Shown here piece by piece: positions 17,560 to 25,272 of a stretch of 31,696 nt of DNA; within the stretch, counting starts at the first letter, position 1, and every line of letters starts with the position of its first letter. Origin of the DNA: an uncultured Bacteroidia bacterium (lineage in GTDB: Bacteria; Bacteroidota; Bacteroidia; Bacteroidales; CAJPTX01). Location of the stretch: NCBI GenBank assembly GCA_938040915.1, contig CALHZE010000215.1:1-31696 (forward strand), read 5' to 3'. The notes beneath the pieces were generated by a model. That model had not been told where the DNA came from and made no database searches. It saw nothing but the letters and a program-made list of their open reading frames with translations. The position numbers were made by a program, and so were the translations under genes.

Positions 17560-18801
17560 ATGCGTAAAACTTTGCTACTATCTTTCTTGTTTGCACCCCT
17601 TTGCTCGCTTTGGGCGCAAGAGGGGGACTCTATCAGCATTGCTGCCAGTCTATTTTACCGCGCTCGTGGGGAGTTCCATGCGGCGTATCGTCAACCCCTT
17701 GGCGATCTTACCCCTGCGCTCTTTATCTCGCAGCGTACTGAGGCGGGACTTTCGCTTCGTTATAAACAAGCGACCTGCTACTTCAATATTCAAGATGGGC
17801 GCGTCTGGGGGGCGCGTGCTGTAACTCCCTCGCTGCTTGAGGGGTGGTTCGACTATAAAACGCCTTTTGGGGAACTACGTCTCGGGCGACAGACGATTCA
17901 GATCGCCGATGGTTGGCTCTTTATGGCGGGGCGTTATGGGAAAACAGGCTTGTCGCACGACGCACTACGCTACACGCTGGTGCGTCCGAAGTTTGACCTT
18001 TTGGCCTATGGAATGGCAAATGCGAGTTCGGAAAAAGACCCGCCCTATCAGCGAGACAAGCCCCACAACTACAAGTATATGGGGTTACTTCGTGCTCGTC
18101 TCTTACAGTCTTTTGGTTTTATGGGTGTCGTAGACGTAGCGCAAGATTTGAAACAAGCCAAGCGTCACTATCCCCGCCTTACCGTAGGGCTCTTTGTTGA
18201 GAAACTCCCGACGGAACTTCTCTCTCTCAAAGCTGAGGCATATTACCAGACGGGCGAGGCTTACCAAGTCAAGAACGACGATGGGACGAAGTTCGCCGTT
18301 TCAGCCTTCTCGTTACACTCTAAGCTTCTTGTTCGTACGAAGTTCCCCTTTGGTGTGGGGGTAGATTGGGTCTCGGGCGATGAAGATGATGACGCCGCGA
18401 ATGGAACGCAACACCACTTTGATCGTCTCTCGGGGTCAGGACATGGTTTCTTTGGTTGGATGGACTATTTTTCCCTTTCCCTTAGCGAGGTGCAAGGTCG
18501 TGGTTTGCGAGACTATTCTCTCTGGCTCTATACGCCGCGCGTGAAGGGACATGCCGCCGAGTGTGCGCTACACACTTTTCAGCAAGATAAGGGGAAGTCG
18601 CCTATCCTCGGCTATGAGTTTGATGTGAAGTACTCTTTTACCCCCACCAAAGACATACGTTTAGAGGCGGTTTGTGGGGGGGTCTACGCCGCTTCGGCTT
18701 ACAAGGAACAAGTAGCGCCAACGGAGGGTAAAACGGGCTATTTTGTGACGTTCTGCGTGCAGTATGCCCCCCGCTTTTTACATACGTTACCGAGTCATTA
18801 A
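17560..18801 (+). CDS. Outer-membrane porin-like protein, alginate-export-like
   Basis: The 413-residue protein has a signal peptide (MRKTLLLSFLFAPLCSLWAQ, cleavage after SLWA) and an all-beta outer-membrane barrel pattern throughout. The segment EGWFDYKTPFGELRLGRQTI, followed by DGWLF and later WMDYFSLSLSEVQGRGLRDY, resembles the alginate-export/porin family, whose members form 18-strand barrels. The name reflects fold, not substrate: nothing here points to alginate. It starts 4 nt after the NUDIX stop and is 56 nt upstream of trxB, so cotranscription of the three is plausible. Confidence 0.7.
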   Translation: MRKTLLLSFLFAPLCSLWAQEGDSISIAASLFYRARGEFHAAYRQPLGDLTPALFISQRTEAGLSLRYKQATCYFNIQDGRVWGARAVTPSLLEGWFDYKTPFGELRLGRQTIQIADGWLFMAGRYGKTGLSHDALRYTLVRPKFDLLAYGMANASSEKDPPYQRDKPHNYKYMGLLRARLLQSFGFMGVVDVAQDLKQAKRHYPRLTVGLFVEKLPTELLSLKAEAYYQTGEAYQVKNDDGTKFAVSAFSLHSKLLVRTKFPFGVGVDWVSGDEDDDAANGTQHHFDRLSGSGHGFFGWMDYFSLSLSEVQGRGLRDYSLWLYTPRVKGHAAECALHTFQQDKGKSPILGYEFDVKYSFTPTKDIRLEAVCGGVYAASAYKEQVAPTEGKTGYFVTFCVQYAPRFLHTLPSH

Positions 18802-18857
18802 ACTATAATACGCCTTGGGGCGTTCTATTAGGGTAAATCAATTAGGAGATATTTTTG

Positions 18858-19796
18858 ATGGCAGAGCATGTGCGTTTACTGATTATCGGTTCGGGCCCCG
18901 CTGGGTACACCGCGGCTATTTATGGGGCGCGTGCCAATCTTTCCCCCGTTCTCTATGCGGGGCTTACGCTTGGAGGGCAGCTTACGCAGACAACCGAGAT
19001 AGAGAACTTCCCTGGCTACCCGCAGGGGACTACGGGGCAGAGTCTCATGGACGACCTTCGTGCGCAAGCCGAGCGTCTTGGGGCAGACCACCGCAACGGG
19101 GTGGTCGTAAAGGCCGACTTGACCGATACGCGTCGCGTGGTGACCCTCGACGACGGCAAGGAGATTGAGGCTGACGCCGTGATTATTGCCACGGGGGCTG
19201 AGGCTAAGTATTTGGGGCTACCCTCCGAACAGAAGTTCCGTCAGTTGGGCGGGGTTTCTGCTTGCGCGACGTGTGATGGGTTCTTTTACCGAAATAAGGT
19301 CGTTGCTGTGGTCGGTGGCGGCGATACGGCGGGAGAGGAAGCTACCTATCTAGCCTCCATTTGCGAAAAGGTTTATCTCATTGTGCGTAAGCCGGCTATG
19401 AGAGCTTCGAAGGCGATGGTAGACCGTGTGAACAATACCCCGAACCTCGAGGTACTTTACAACACGGTGACCGACGAAGTCTTGGGCGACGACAACGGGG
19501 TGACCGGTGTACGGGTGCTTAACACCGAGAAGAATGAGAAGCGCGAGATACCGATCCATGGCTTCTTCCTTGCGATTGGTCATAAGCCCAATTCTGACGT
19601 CTTTAAGCACCAGATTAACGTAGACGAACAGGGGTATATCAAAACCGAGCCAGGTACGCCTAAAACGAACGTTGCGGGGGTATTTGCTGCGGGTGACGTA
19701 CAAGACCCACACTATCGCCAAGCTATCACGGCAGCTGCTTCGGGCTGCAAGGCGGCTCTGGATGCGGAGCGTTTCCTTGGAACGCGCAAGTTCTAG
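18858..19796 (+). CDS. trxB: Thioredoxin-disulfide reductase
   Basis: The 312-residue FAD/NADPH enzyme reduces thioredoxin in the cytosol. It has the N-terminal FAD-binding GSGPAGYTAAIYGARA, the LGGQL and TEIENFPGYP segments, the redox-active Cys136-Ala-Thr-Cys139, the NADPH-binding VGGGDTAGEEA, and the C-terminal FAD motif FAAGDVQDPHYRQA. The length fits the low-molecular-weight TrxB type. The start is taken as the ATG at 18858, with AGGAG at 18844-18848; an in-frame TTG one codon earlier is less likely. A terminator follows directly. Confidence 0.96.
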   Translation: MAEHVRLLIIGSGPAGYTAAIYGARANLSPVLYAGLTLGGQLTQTTEIENFPGYPQGTTGQSLMDDLRAQAERLGADHRNGVVVKADLTDTRRVVTLDDGKEIEADAVIIATGAEAKYLGLPSEQKFRQLGGVSACATCDGFFYRNKVVAVVGGGDTAGEEATYLASICEKVYLIVRKPAMRASKAMVDRVNNTPNLEVLYNTVTDEVLGDDNGVTGVRVLNTEKNEKREIPIHGFFLAIGHKPNSDVFKHQINVDEQGYIKTEPGTPKTNVAGVFAAGDVQDPHYRQAITAAASGCKAALDAERFLGTRKF

Positions 19797-19826
19797 TAGC
19801 GAAATAGGTCGTTTTTTTGGTTAGAG

Positions 19827-19864
19827 AGAGGCGCTTCCCATTAGCGGGAAGCGCCTCTTTTTTT
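19827..19864 (+). terminator. Intrinsic terminator after trxB
   Basis: A perfect 13-bp stem (19827-19839 against 19846-19858) with the 6-nt loop ATTAGC is followed by a run of seven T (19858-19864). It lies 30 nt after the trxB stop. Confidence 0.92.
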
Positions 19865-19934
19865 GGGATGAGTTTATCTGTGAGTTGTAATAGGGATTTT
19901 TGCACCAGCTTGGGGTAAATTAGAGAGAGTGTTT

Positions 19935-19943
19935 CCCCCCCCC
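19935..19943 (+). repeat. C9 homopolymer upstream of a promoter element
   Basis: Nine consecutive C residues sit about 21 nt before the -7 element at 19965, flanked by short AGAGAG and CTCTCT complements. Homopolymers of this length can slip during replication. Confidence 0.6.
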
Positions 19944-19964
19944 TCTCTTATTTGAATTTATTCT

Positions 19965-19972
19965 TACCTTTG
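19965..19972 (+). promoter_or_regulatory. Candidate -7 element for the lipoprotein gene
   Basis: TACCTTTG matches TAnnTTTG and lies 78 nt before the ATG at 20051, downstream of the trxB terminator. A TTTG at 19951-19954 is too near to be a standard -33 element. Confidence 0.55.
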
Positions 19973-20050
19973 CCCCGCGAGTGCAAAGAGGGGCAGCAAG
20001 GCTAGCCTCTGTGCGCTGGTAGATTTATAACTAAAAAAGTAAAAGTTCCG

Positions 20051-20713
20051 ATGAAGACACTCACACGTGTAGCGCTCGTAGCAGGCGCAATTGCTACGCT
20101 CTCTCTCAGCTTGACATTTACCAGCTGCAAGAAGGACGAAAAGAAGGAAAACAACGAGGCAAAGACAGAAGCTTTCGGGCAGTTCAATCCCACTTCCATA
20201 GAGCTGACAGGAGCGACCCCGACGTTTAAGCTCGTTTATGGCGAAAATGCTGCCAATATCGAGTCAATGACCGCTTTCCTGAAGGGGATGCTTGGCGACG
20301 AAGCTTACAATGCTGCCAAAGAAAAGATTGAAGCAGGGCTTAAGAACTTGGATAAGTTTAACCTGAAAGAAGCGCTTTACGACTTCAAGGCAGATGGTAA
20401 GTTTGAGGCTACTATGAGCAAAACAGTTAAGGTAGAGGGCACTTACACGAAGAAGGATGCTGATATCACTGTTAAGGCAACGCTTCCTACATTCAATGCA
20501 ATGCAAGCAATATATGCTTTCGCTTTGGCTAATGAAATGAACATGAAGGTGAATGGCGACAATGTCGAGTATGACGTGCCTGCTCCGATGGCGTCGATCG
20601 AAACCCTTTTGGGGCTGTTAGGTTTGACGCCGGAGCAGCTTGCAGCTCTCAAGGCAAAGGAGGCGGAGTTTGCTAACGCGAAGCTCCACAACATCCTTAC
20701 GAAGAAGAAGTAA
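20051..20713 (+). CDS. Small lipoprotein of unknown function
   Basis: The 220-residue protein has a lipoprotein signal peptide: a hydrophobic run, then the lipobox-like FTSC followed by the charged stretch KKDEKKENNEAK. The mature part is mainly helical. A central segment has paired strands (ALYDFKADGKFEATMSK, then VEGTYTKKDADITVKATLP), which resemble the DUF4923/lipocalin-like small lipoproteins of Bacteroidota, but I would not name the family. The acylated Cys places it in the inner or outer membrane, facing the periplasm. It has its own promoter element and is followed 36 nt later by a small membrane-protein gene. Confidence 0.7.
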   Translation: MKTLTRVALVAGAIATLSLSLTFTSCKKDEKKENNEAKTEAFGQFNPTSIELTGATPTFKLVYGENAANIESMTAFLKGMLGDEAYNAAKEKIEAGLKNLDKFNLKEALYDFKADGKFEATMSKTVKVEGTYTKKDADITVKATLPTFNAMQAIYAFALANEMNMKVNGDNVEYDVPAPMASIETLLGLLGLTPEQLAALKAKEAEFANAKLHNILTKKK

Positions 20714-20749
20714 CCCCTCACAGCCCTAAGCGTTGCTAAGGTAAAAGCC

Positions 20750-21139
20750 ATGACACGGGACGAGATTATCGCCAAACTCTTGAGCGAATGCCCTTCGCTT
20801 ACCGAGGCTGAGCGTACGCGGGCACAGAGCCCCTTTGACGAACTCTATATCGGCGAGTGCATCCGGAGGCGGCAACGCCTCCTCCGCGCCTCGCGGTTGG
20901 CTATGGTCTTCTGGCTGTTACTCAATCTAGCGACCTTGCTTGTCCTCTTGTTTGTCGATACTAACAGGGACTATGTGCTAATCCTTGGGATTGCGCTCCT
21001 TGTGCTTTTCCTCTTGTCGCTGGCGTGGGTGCGCGCCGCGTTTGTCAACCACGGACGCAATATCGCCATCCTACGTGTGATACGCGCCATCCAAACGGAA
21101 CAAGACAAGAAGCAGCAAGAGTCACTCATCGTAAATTAG
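20750..21139 (+). CDS. Small two-helix membrane protein of unknown function
   Basis: The 129-residue protein has a charged N-terminal helix (~1-45) and two close transmembrane segments (~LAMVFWLLLNLATLLVLLFV and ~VLILGIALLVLFLLSLAWV) separated by a short DTNRDY loop. A basic, Gln-rich helical tail follows. Both ends are probably cytoplasmic by the positive-inside rule. It lies 36 nt after the lipoprotein gene and ends at a terminator, so the two likely form a short operon. I do not recognise a family. Confidence 0.65.
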   Translation: MTRDEIIAKLLSECPSLTEAERTRAQSPFDELYIGECIRRRQRLLRASRLAMVFWLLLNLATLLVLLFVDTNRDYVLILGIALLVLFLLSLAWVRAAFVNHGRNIAILRVIRAIQTEQDKKQQESLIVN

Positions 21140-21174
21140 GGCTGTAATAAATTAGCCAATACGCTACAAGAAAG

Positions 21175-21199
21175 GGAACGCCTCGAGCGTTCCTTTTTT
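21175..21199 (+). terminator. Intrinsic terminator after the small membrane-protein gene
   Basis: GGAACGC (21175-21181) pairs perfectly with GCGTTCC (21187-21193) around the loop CTCGA, followed by six T. The stem is short, but the context is right: it lies 35 nt after the stop. Confidence 0.8.
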
Positions 21200-21228
21200 G
21201 TTTCTATCTGTGTGGGCGTGTGTCAAAA

Positions 21229-21252
21229 CAGACGCATCGCGTCCGTACAACA
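21229..21252 (+). repeat. REP-like palindromic element, copy 1
   Basis: The core GACGC-ATC-GCGTC (21231-21243) is a perfect 5-bp inverted repeat, followed by a CCGTACAACAA tail. It shares the core and the 'C-TACAA' tail with copies 2 (inverted) and 3. Confidence 0.5.
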
Positions 21253-21284
21253 AGAGAGCTTGCCTATTGTTGATAATCATCGGC

Positions 21285-21315
21285 GTTTTGTAGGGGCACA
21301 ACGCGATGCGCCCGC
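21285..21315 (-). repeat. REP-like palindromic element, copy 2 (inverted)
   Basis: Read on the minus strand it is GGGCGCATCGCGTTGTGCCC followed by CTACAAAAC, the same layout as copies 1 and 3. With copy 1 it forms a head-to-head pair about 33 nt apart: GCATCGCGT at 21234-21242 is exactly complementary to ACGCGATGC at 21301-21309. This resembles the BIME arrangement of paired REPs. It lies upstream of coaD. Confidence 0.5.
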
Positions 21316-21364
21316 CCTATCGGTAGATACATCTTAACATACTGTCGCTTAGCCATAACTGACC

Positions 21365-21841
21365 ATGCCACGCATTGCGGTATTCGCCGGCACCTTTGAC
21401 CCCTTTACCCTTGGGCATCAAGACATCGCCCTACGGGGGCTTGCGCTTTATGACAAGCTTGTTATCGCCATCGGTCTCAACGCGCTTAAACGCCCCTTCT
21501 TTTCTACCGAGAACCGCCTTGCGATGATCCGAGACGCCTTTCCCAACGACCCCCGAGTGGAAGTCACCGCGTTTGACGGACTGACGACCGACCTCTGTCA
21601 TCGCCTCGGTGCTGCCTTTCTCTTGCGCGGGTTACGCTCGGCAACCGATTTCGACTATGAGCGCACGATAGCCCAAGCCAACACGATGATTGCCCCCGAT
21701 GTGGAAACGGTCTTCTTGATGAGTCGCCCCGAGCACGGGGCGATCACCTCTACGGTAGTGCGCGACCTTCTGGCGCATGGGCATGAGGTGGGGGCATTTT
21801 TGCCCGCTGGGGTCGATGTTACGCGTTATTTACCTCACTAG
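21365..21841 (+). CDS. coaD: Phosphopantetheine adenylyltransferase
   Basis: The 158-residue cytosolic enzyme transfers AMP from ATP to 4'-phosphopantetheine, the penultimate step of CoA synthesis. Nucleotidyltransferase motifs are intact: GTFDPFTLGH at residues 9-18, the substrate-binding stretch LLRGLRSATDFDYE at 86-99, and ITSTVVR at 127-133. Length is typical. The ATG at 21365 gives a perfect N-terminus. The next gene starts 4 nt after the stop, so the two are probably cotranscribed. Two REP-like elements lie just upstream. Confidence 0.96.
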   Translation: MPRIAVFAGTFDPFTLGHQDIALRGLALYDKLVIAIGLNALKRPFFSTENRLAMIRDAFPNDPRVEVTAFDGLTTDLCHRLGAAFLLRGLRSATDFDYERTIAQANTMIAPDVETVFLMSRPEHGAITSTVVRDLLAHGHEVGAFLPAGVDVTRYLPH

Positions 21842-21845
21842 CCCC

Positions 21846-23327
21846 ATGTCAAGGCTTCGGGCATGGGGAGGAGGCTGCTTATGGTGCGCCTTCCTACTGC
21901 TTTGCGCTGTTCAGAAGGTGGTAAGCAAAAAGGTGGTAGTCTATGGATGTGAACCGACGTATGCGGGGCGCTCCGTAGAGTTCTTTACCCGTACCGACTA
22001 CATCACGCAACAGCGGGAGGTCTTGGCGTCGGTGTCTGTGGCACAAGACGGTAAGTTTGAGGTCGAGTTACCGCTCTTTGAGACACAGCTCGTGATGGTC
22101 GATCTCGGCATTTACTCCTGTTACATGTATATGGAGCCGGGACAGCGCTATCGGGTCGCCTTCCCGCCGCTGCGCGATAAGACGGAAAGCGAACGCCTGA
22201 ACCCTTACTTCGACCCTGTGGTACTCCAGATGCGCGACCTAGACGGCGACGGGCGTGCCACCAATGACCTTATTGCGCGCCTCGATGCACACATCGATTC
22301 TCTTGCGGCACAAACGTTGCCCAACCTTGCTAACAGGGACTCCACGGCACAGGCAAAGCGGCTTATTGCACAGTTGGAACAGTACCCCCTTCCCCCCGAC
22401 AACCTCTTTGCCCAACAATACAAGACCTATCGCATCGGGATGATGGCGTACATGACCGAGGCGCAGCGCGTGCAGGCTCTCTCCAAGACCTACTTTCAGC
22501 ACCGCCCTGTCTTGCCCCGCAACCCCGCCTATATGGAGCTCTTTAACATCGTCTATGATAAGTACCTCGTGTACCACGGACGCACCGAGGACGGACAGCA
22601 GATCTACCAAGCTATCTCCAAAGACCGGCGCTATACGGCGCTCAGTAATATCCTCCGCCAGAACGACCACCTTGAGAACGATTCGCTCCGCGAGCTTGTG
22701 ATACTCAAGGGGCTCTTTGACGAGTTCTATGCGGCGAACTTCTCGCGCAATGCCTTGTTTGCTATCCTTGATTCGGTTTATAACACGACCCCGATAGCTG
22801 AGCACGCCAACATTGCCCAGCAGATTCGTGAGCGGATCTCGAAGCTCTTGCCGGGCTTCATCCCCCATGCTTTTACACTCAGCGACGCAATGGGCAAAAA
22901 AGTGAGTTTAAAGGACTTTAGAGGCTCGTTAGTCATTCTTTCGTTCTGTACTACCACCTCGTATAGTTGTCTGCAAGATTTTGAGCTTCTACGTCGTTTT
23001 TACGAACGTTATGGGGAGCATCTACAAATCGTCTGTGTGTGTGCCGACCAAGACGCTGCCTCGATGTGTCGCTTTGTGGAAGCAACTCGCTACCCATGGA
23101 CGTTCCTACACTATGGTGATGCGCCGCAATTGATTGTCGATTATGACATCCGTACCTACCCGACCTACTTTTTGCTAGATACCGATGGGCGCATCCTCCT
23201 CTCGCCCGCCCCCGGACCGCAGGAGAACCTTGAGCGCATCCTCATTGACCATTTCCGTCGGCGTGGTTGGACGCCACGCCTCGAGGGGCAGCCCGCACGC
23301 CCTCGGGATGGCGCAAGACCGCAGTAG
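21846..23327 (+). CDS. Exported thioredoxin-fold (TlpA-like) protein with a degenerate active site
   Basis: I start this 493-residue protein at the ATG at 21846, 4 nt after coaD; an in-frame extension into coaD is not protein-like. A hydrophobic N-terminal segment (CLWCAFLLLCAV) should export it. Residues ~35-110 look like the beta-sandwich (DUF4369-type) domain common in Bacteroidota TlpA-like proteins. A helical middle follows, then a thioredoxin-like domain from ~345. Where TlpA proteins have WCxxC, this has S372-Y-S-C375: the first Cys is Ser and the second is kept. An extra Cys368 stands four residues upstream, at the usual Trp position. The cis-Pro loop is present (TYPT). It may be a chaperone or redox-altered member, not a standard disulfide reductase. 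Confidence 0.75.
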   Translation: MSRLRAWGGGCLWCAFLLLCAVQKVVSKKVVVYGCEPTYAGRSVEFFTRTDYITQQREVLASVSVAQDGKFEVELPLFETQLVMVDLGIYSCYMYMEPGQRYRVAFPPLRDKTESERLNPYFDPVVLQMRDLDGDGRATNDLIARLDAHIDSLAAQTLPNLANRDSTAQAKRLIAQLEQYPLPPDNLFAQQYKTYRIGMMAYMTEAQRVQALSKTYFQHRPVLPRNPAYMELFNIVYDKYLVYHGRTEDGQQIYQAISKDRRYTALSNILRQNDHLENDSLRELVILKGLFDEFYAANFSRNALFAILDSVYNTTPIAEHANIAQQIRERISKLLPGFIPHAFTLSDAMGKKVSLKDFRGSLVILSFCTTTSYSCLQDFELLRRFYERYGEHLQIVCVCADQDAASMCRFVEATRYPWTFLHYGDAPQLIVDYDIRTYPTYFLLDTDGRILLSPAPGPQENLERILIDHFRRRGWTPRLEGQPARPRDGARPQ

Positions 23328-23343
23328 GAGGGGAACGGTACGA

Positions 23344-23363
23344 TTATACCCGATCGGGTATAA
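23344..23363. promoter_or_regulatory. 20-bp perfect palindrome, operator-like
   Basis: TTATACCCGA is followed directly by its exact reverse complement TCGGGTATAA. The palindrome ends 5 nt before a TATCTTTG promoter element, where a regulator would block RNA polymerase. No T-tract follows, so a terminator is unlikely. Confidence 0.55.
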
Positions 23364-23368
23364 CGTCT

Positions 23369-23376
23369 TATCTTTG
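23369..23376 (+). promoter_or_regulatory. Candidate -7 element before the Fic relic
   Basis: TATCTTTG matches TAnnTTTG. It points into the decayed Fic sequence that begins about 20 nt downstream, so it may be an orphan promoter. Confidence 0.45.
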
Positions 23377-23395
23377 TGTACTAAATAGACGGTGC

Positions 23396-23686
23396 GCTAT
23401 CCTTCGGAGTATAGGCTTTGACGTCGACAACACGCTTTTTGCCCAACATTCGTGGTATTTTCGCAATGCCTTGGTGCGAGCCAATTACCGAAACTGGCAA
23501 AAGGGAATTGAGCCAGATGAGCGCTTCCTCATTCGGTTCTTTAGAAATTTACTCTTAGGAGAGAACCACGAGTTGAAGAATTGGTAGATGATTGTGCTCC
23601 CTCCTCCGGAATGGGAATTAGTACGCGCTACGTACGCGCCAAGTACCCGCCAAGTACCCGACAAGCTCGGCAGAAATACCGATTGA
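23396..23686 (+). pseudogene. Remnant of a Fic-family protein gene (C-terminal part only)
   Basis: In the frame that passes through 23396, the segment LRSIGFDVDNTLFAQHSWYF and the following RNALVRANYRNWQKG...FLIRFFRNLLLGENHELKN match my memory of the C-terminal half of Bacteroidota Fic proteins, downstream of the HPFxxGNGR catalytic motif. That motif and everything before it are missing. The frame hits TAG at 23585-23587, exactly where relatives continue as NRYM. Translation resumes in the same frame after the stop as MIVLPPPEW...PSTRQVPDKLGRN until TGA at 23684-23686, which resembles the Pro/Gln-Val-rich linker of these proteins. So the relic has a 5' deletion plus a nonsense change and should be inactive. 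The family call is from recollection, not a search. Confidence 0.65.
23621..23664 (+). repeat. 11-bp tandem repeat, four copies
   Basis: GTACGCGCTAC, GTACGCGCCAA, GTACCCGCCAA and GTACCCGACAA follow head to tail with one to three differences between neighbours. The unit is not a multiple of three, so copy-number change would shift the reading frame. It lies in the linker part of the Fic relic. Confidence 0.75.
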
Positions 23687-23761
23687 CGGCAAAGGGCTTA
23701 ATTATTTACAATTCGTTGCCACAGTAAATTCGTGCTTAACCTTCCCCTCTCCACTCGCTAT

Positions 23762-25150
23762 CTACTTCCCGATACAGAACTTCCCAAAGATGGTCTTGAG
23801 AACCTCGGCAGGAGCGATCTCGCCCGTGATGCTCGCTAGGTGGGCGTTGATTTGCCGTAGGTGATGGGCTAGCAAGTCGGGGGTTAACCCTTGCACAATC
23901 GCTGTCTCCAAGAGCTGTATCTCTTCTTCGGCGGCTAGCAGGGCACGATAGTGCCGCTCGTGGGTGATAACAAAACCTGTGGCGGTCGGGAGATACGCCG
24001 CGACATGGTCTTCTAACCACGCCCATACTTCCGCCTCTCCTAAGCCAGTGCCTGCTCCCCAAAGCACGATCGATGTGTTGGGATAGCTCCCTGTCACGCG
24101 CATCAATAACGCGTCGCGTTCCGCCGCTGACAATAAATCCGCCTTGGTTAAAAGGAGTAAGGGGACGGCATTAGGTGCTAAATGAGCGAGAAGCGTGTCA
24201 ATTTCTTTCCAATCAGTATGCTCTCGCAAGACTACTGCGTCGACGAGTAAAAAAGAGAATATGCCGCTTTGTAGGCGATTTAGAGCGCGTTCGATACCGA
24301 GTCGCTCGATCGGGTCTTCTGTTTCGCGCAACCCTGCCGTGTCGGTAAAGCGGATGGTGATGCCCTTGAGCTGTAGTTCGCCCTCTATCGTGTCGCGCGT
24401 CGTGCCGGGAATGTCTGAGACGATGGCGCGTTCCTCGCGCAAGAGTGCGTTAAGCAACGTGCTTTTCCCAGCGTTGGGCGCGCCGGCAATCGTAACCGAA
24501 AGACCTTGGCGGATGGCATTGCCCTGACGGAAGGTACCACGCAGTGCCGCTATTTCGGTGTGTAATCTTGCCGCAAGTTCGCTGAGTTGGGTACGGGGGA
24601 CGAACTCGACGTCTTGGTCAGAAAAGTCAATTTCTAGTTCCACAAGCGCGGTAAGCTCTAGGAGTTGGGCACGGAGTGTCTCTATTTGGGCAGAAAGCGC
24701 CCCTGAGAGTTGTTGGAGCGCTAATCGATGTTGGTGCTCGTTGCGCGAATGGATGAGTTCGCCCACAGCCTCGGCTTGTGAAAGATCTAATTTGCCGTTG
24801 CTGTAGGCGCGGTAGGTAAACTCGCCAGGTTGCGCAGGGGTCGCCCCTGCGTCTATTAGCGCGCGGATAAGGGTTTGCACGATATAGGGCGAGCCGTGAC
24901 AGGTTATCTCTGCCATCGCTTCGCCCGTGTAGGAGTGTGGGGCGGAGAATAGGGTGACAATCACTTGGTCAAGCGAGTGCCCCGCCACTACCCAATCGCC
25001 GAAAAGTGCGCGTCGAGAGGGGAGTTTTTCCAAAGGACGTTTGGGTGAAAAGAACTGACTGACAAGGGGGTGTGCCCTATCGCCCGACAGACGTATAAGG
25101 GCGATAGCAGCAAGATTTTCGCCGGTGGCGAGGGCGACGATGGTTGACAT
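23762..25150 (-). CDS. mnmE: tRNA uridine-5-carboxymethylaminomethyl(34) GTPase MnmE
   Basis: The 462-residue GTPase works with MnmG to modify the wobble uridine of certain tRNAs. The N-terminal folate-binding domain is present (TIVALATG..AAIALIRLSG; FTYRAYSNGKLDLSQAEAV at 111-129). The G domain has GAPNAGKST at 223-231, PGTTRD at 248-253, DTAGL at 270-274, and TKAD at 335-338 in place of the usual NKxD. The helical domain ends in the invariant C-terminal FCIGK, with the active Cys at 459. Length is typical. It is transcribed alone against its neighbours. The intergenic region with the pilin-like gene holds two minus-strand -7 matches. Confidence 0.97.
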   Translation of the reverse strand: MSTIVALATGENLAAIALIRLSGDRAHPLVSQFFSPKRPLEKLPSRRALFGDWVVAGHSLDQVIVTLFSAPHSYTGEAMAEITCHGSPYIVQTLIRALIDAGATPAQPGEFTYRAYSNGKLDLSQAEAVGELIHSRNEHQHRLALQQLSGALSAQIETLRAQLLELTALVELEIDFSDQDVEFVPRTQLSELAARLHTEIAALRGTFRQGNAIRQGLSVTIAGAPNAGKSTLLNALLREERAIVSDIPGTTRDTIEGELQLKGITIRFTDTAGLRETEDPIERLGIERALNRLQSGIFSFLLVDAVVLREHTDWKEIDTLLAHLAPNAVPLLLLTKADLLSAAERDALLMRVTGSYPNTSIVLWGAGTGLGEAEVWAWLEDHVAAYLPTATGFVITHERHYRALLAAEEEIQLLETAIVQGLTPDLLAHHLRQINAHLASITGEIAPAEVLKTIFGKFCIGK

Positions 25151-25211
25151 GGCGTGGTGTGATCAACAGGTGGTTTGTAGCGCGTCGGGTGTCCCACTAT
25201 GGAAAAAAAAG

Positions 25212-25219
25212 TAAATTTG
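25212..25219 (+). promoter_or_regulatory. Candidate -7 element for the pilin-like gene
   Basis: TAAATTTG matches TAnnTTTG and is preceded immediately by an A8 tract (25203-25210). It lies 53 nt before the ATG at 25273. Confidence 0.5.
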
Positions 25220-25246
25220 CGTGGAAAACATCCGCGCGCATGAGCG

Positions 25247-25267
25247 CAAACTTATAACGCAAAGGTA
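25247..25267 (-). promoter_or_regulatory. Two candidate minus-strand -7 elements for mnmE
   Basis: On the minus strand, TACCTTTG (plus 25260-25267) and TAAGTTTG (plus 25247-25254) both match TAnnTTTG and lie ~97-117 nt before the mnmE ATG. They overlap the leader of the divergent pilin-like gene. Confidence 0.4.
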
Positions 25268-25272
25268 AGGAA

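Noticed and set aside
21777..21845. A 23-codon upstream extension of the thioredoxin-fold protein overlapping coaD
   Set aside because: It would place out-of-frame coaD sequence before an otherwise good export signal; the ATG at 21846 is more natural.
24195..24527. Plus-strand open frame of 110 codons inside mnmE
   Set aside because: It is an antisense shadow of the conserved G domain of mnmE, with a Ser/Arg-rich translation and no recognisable features.
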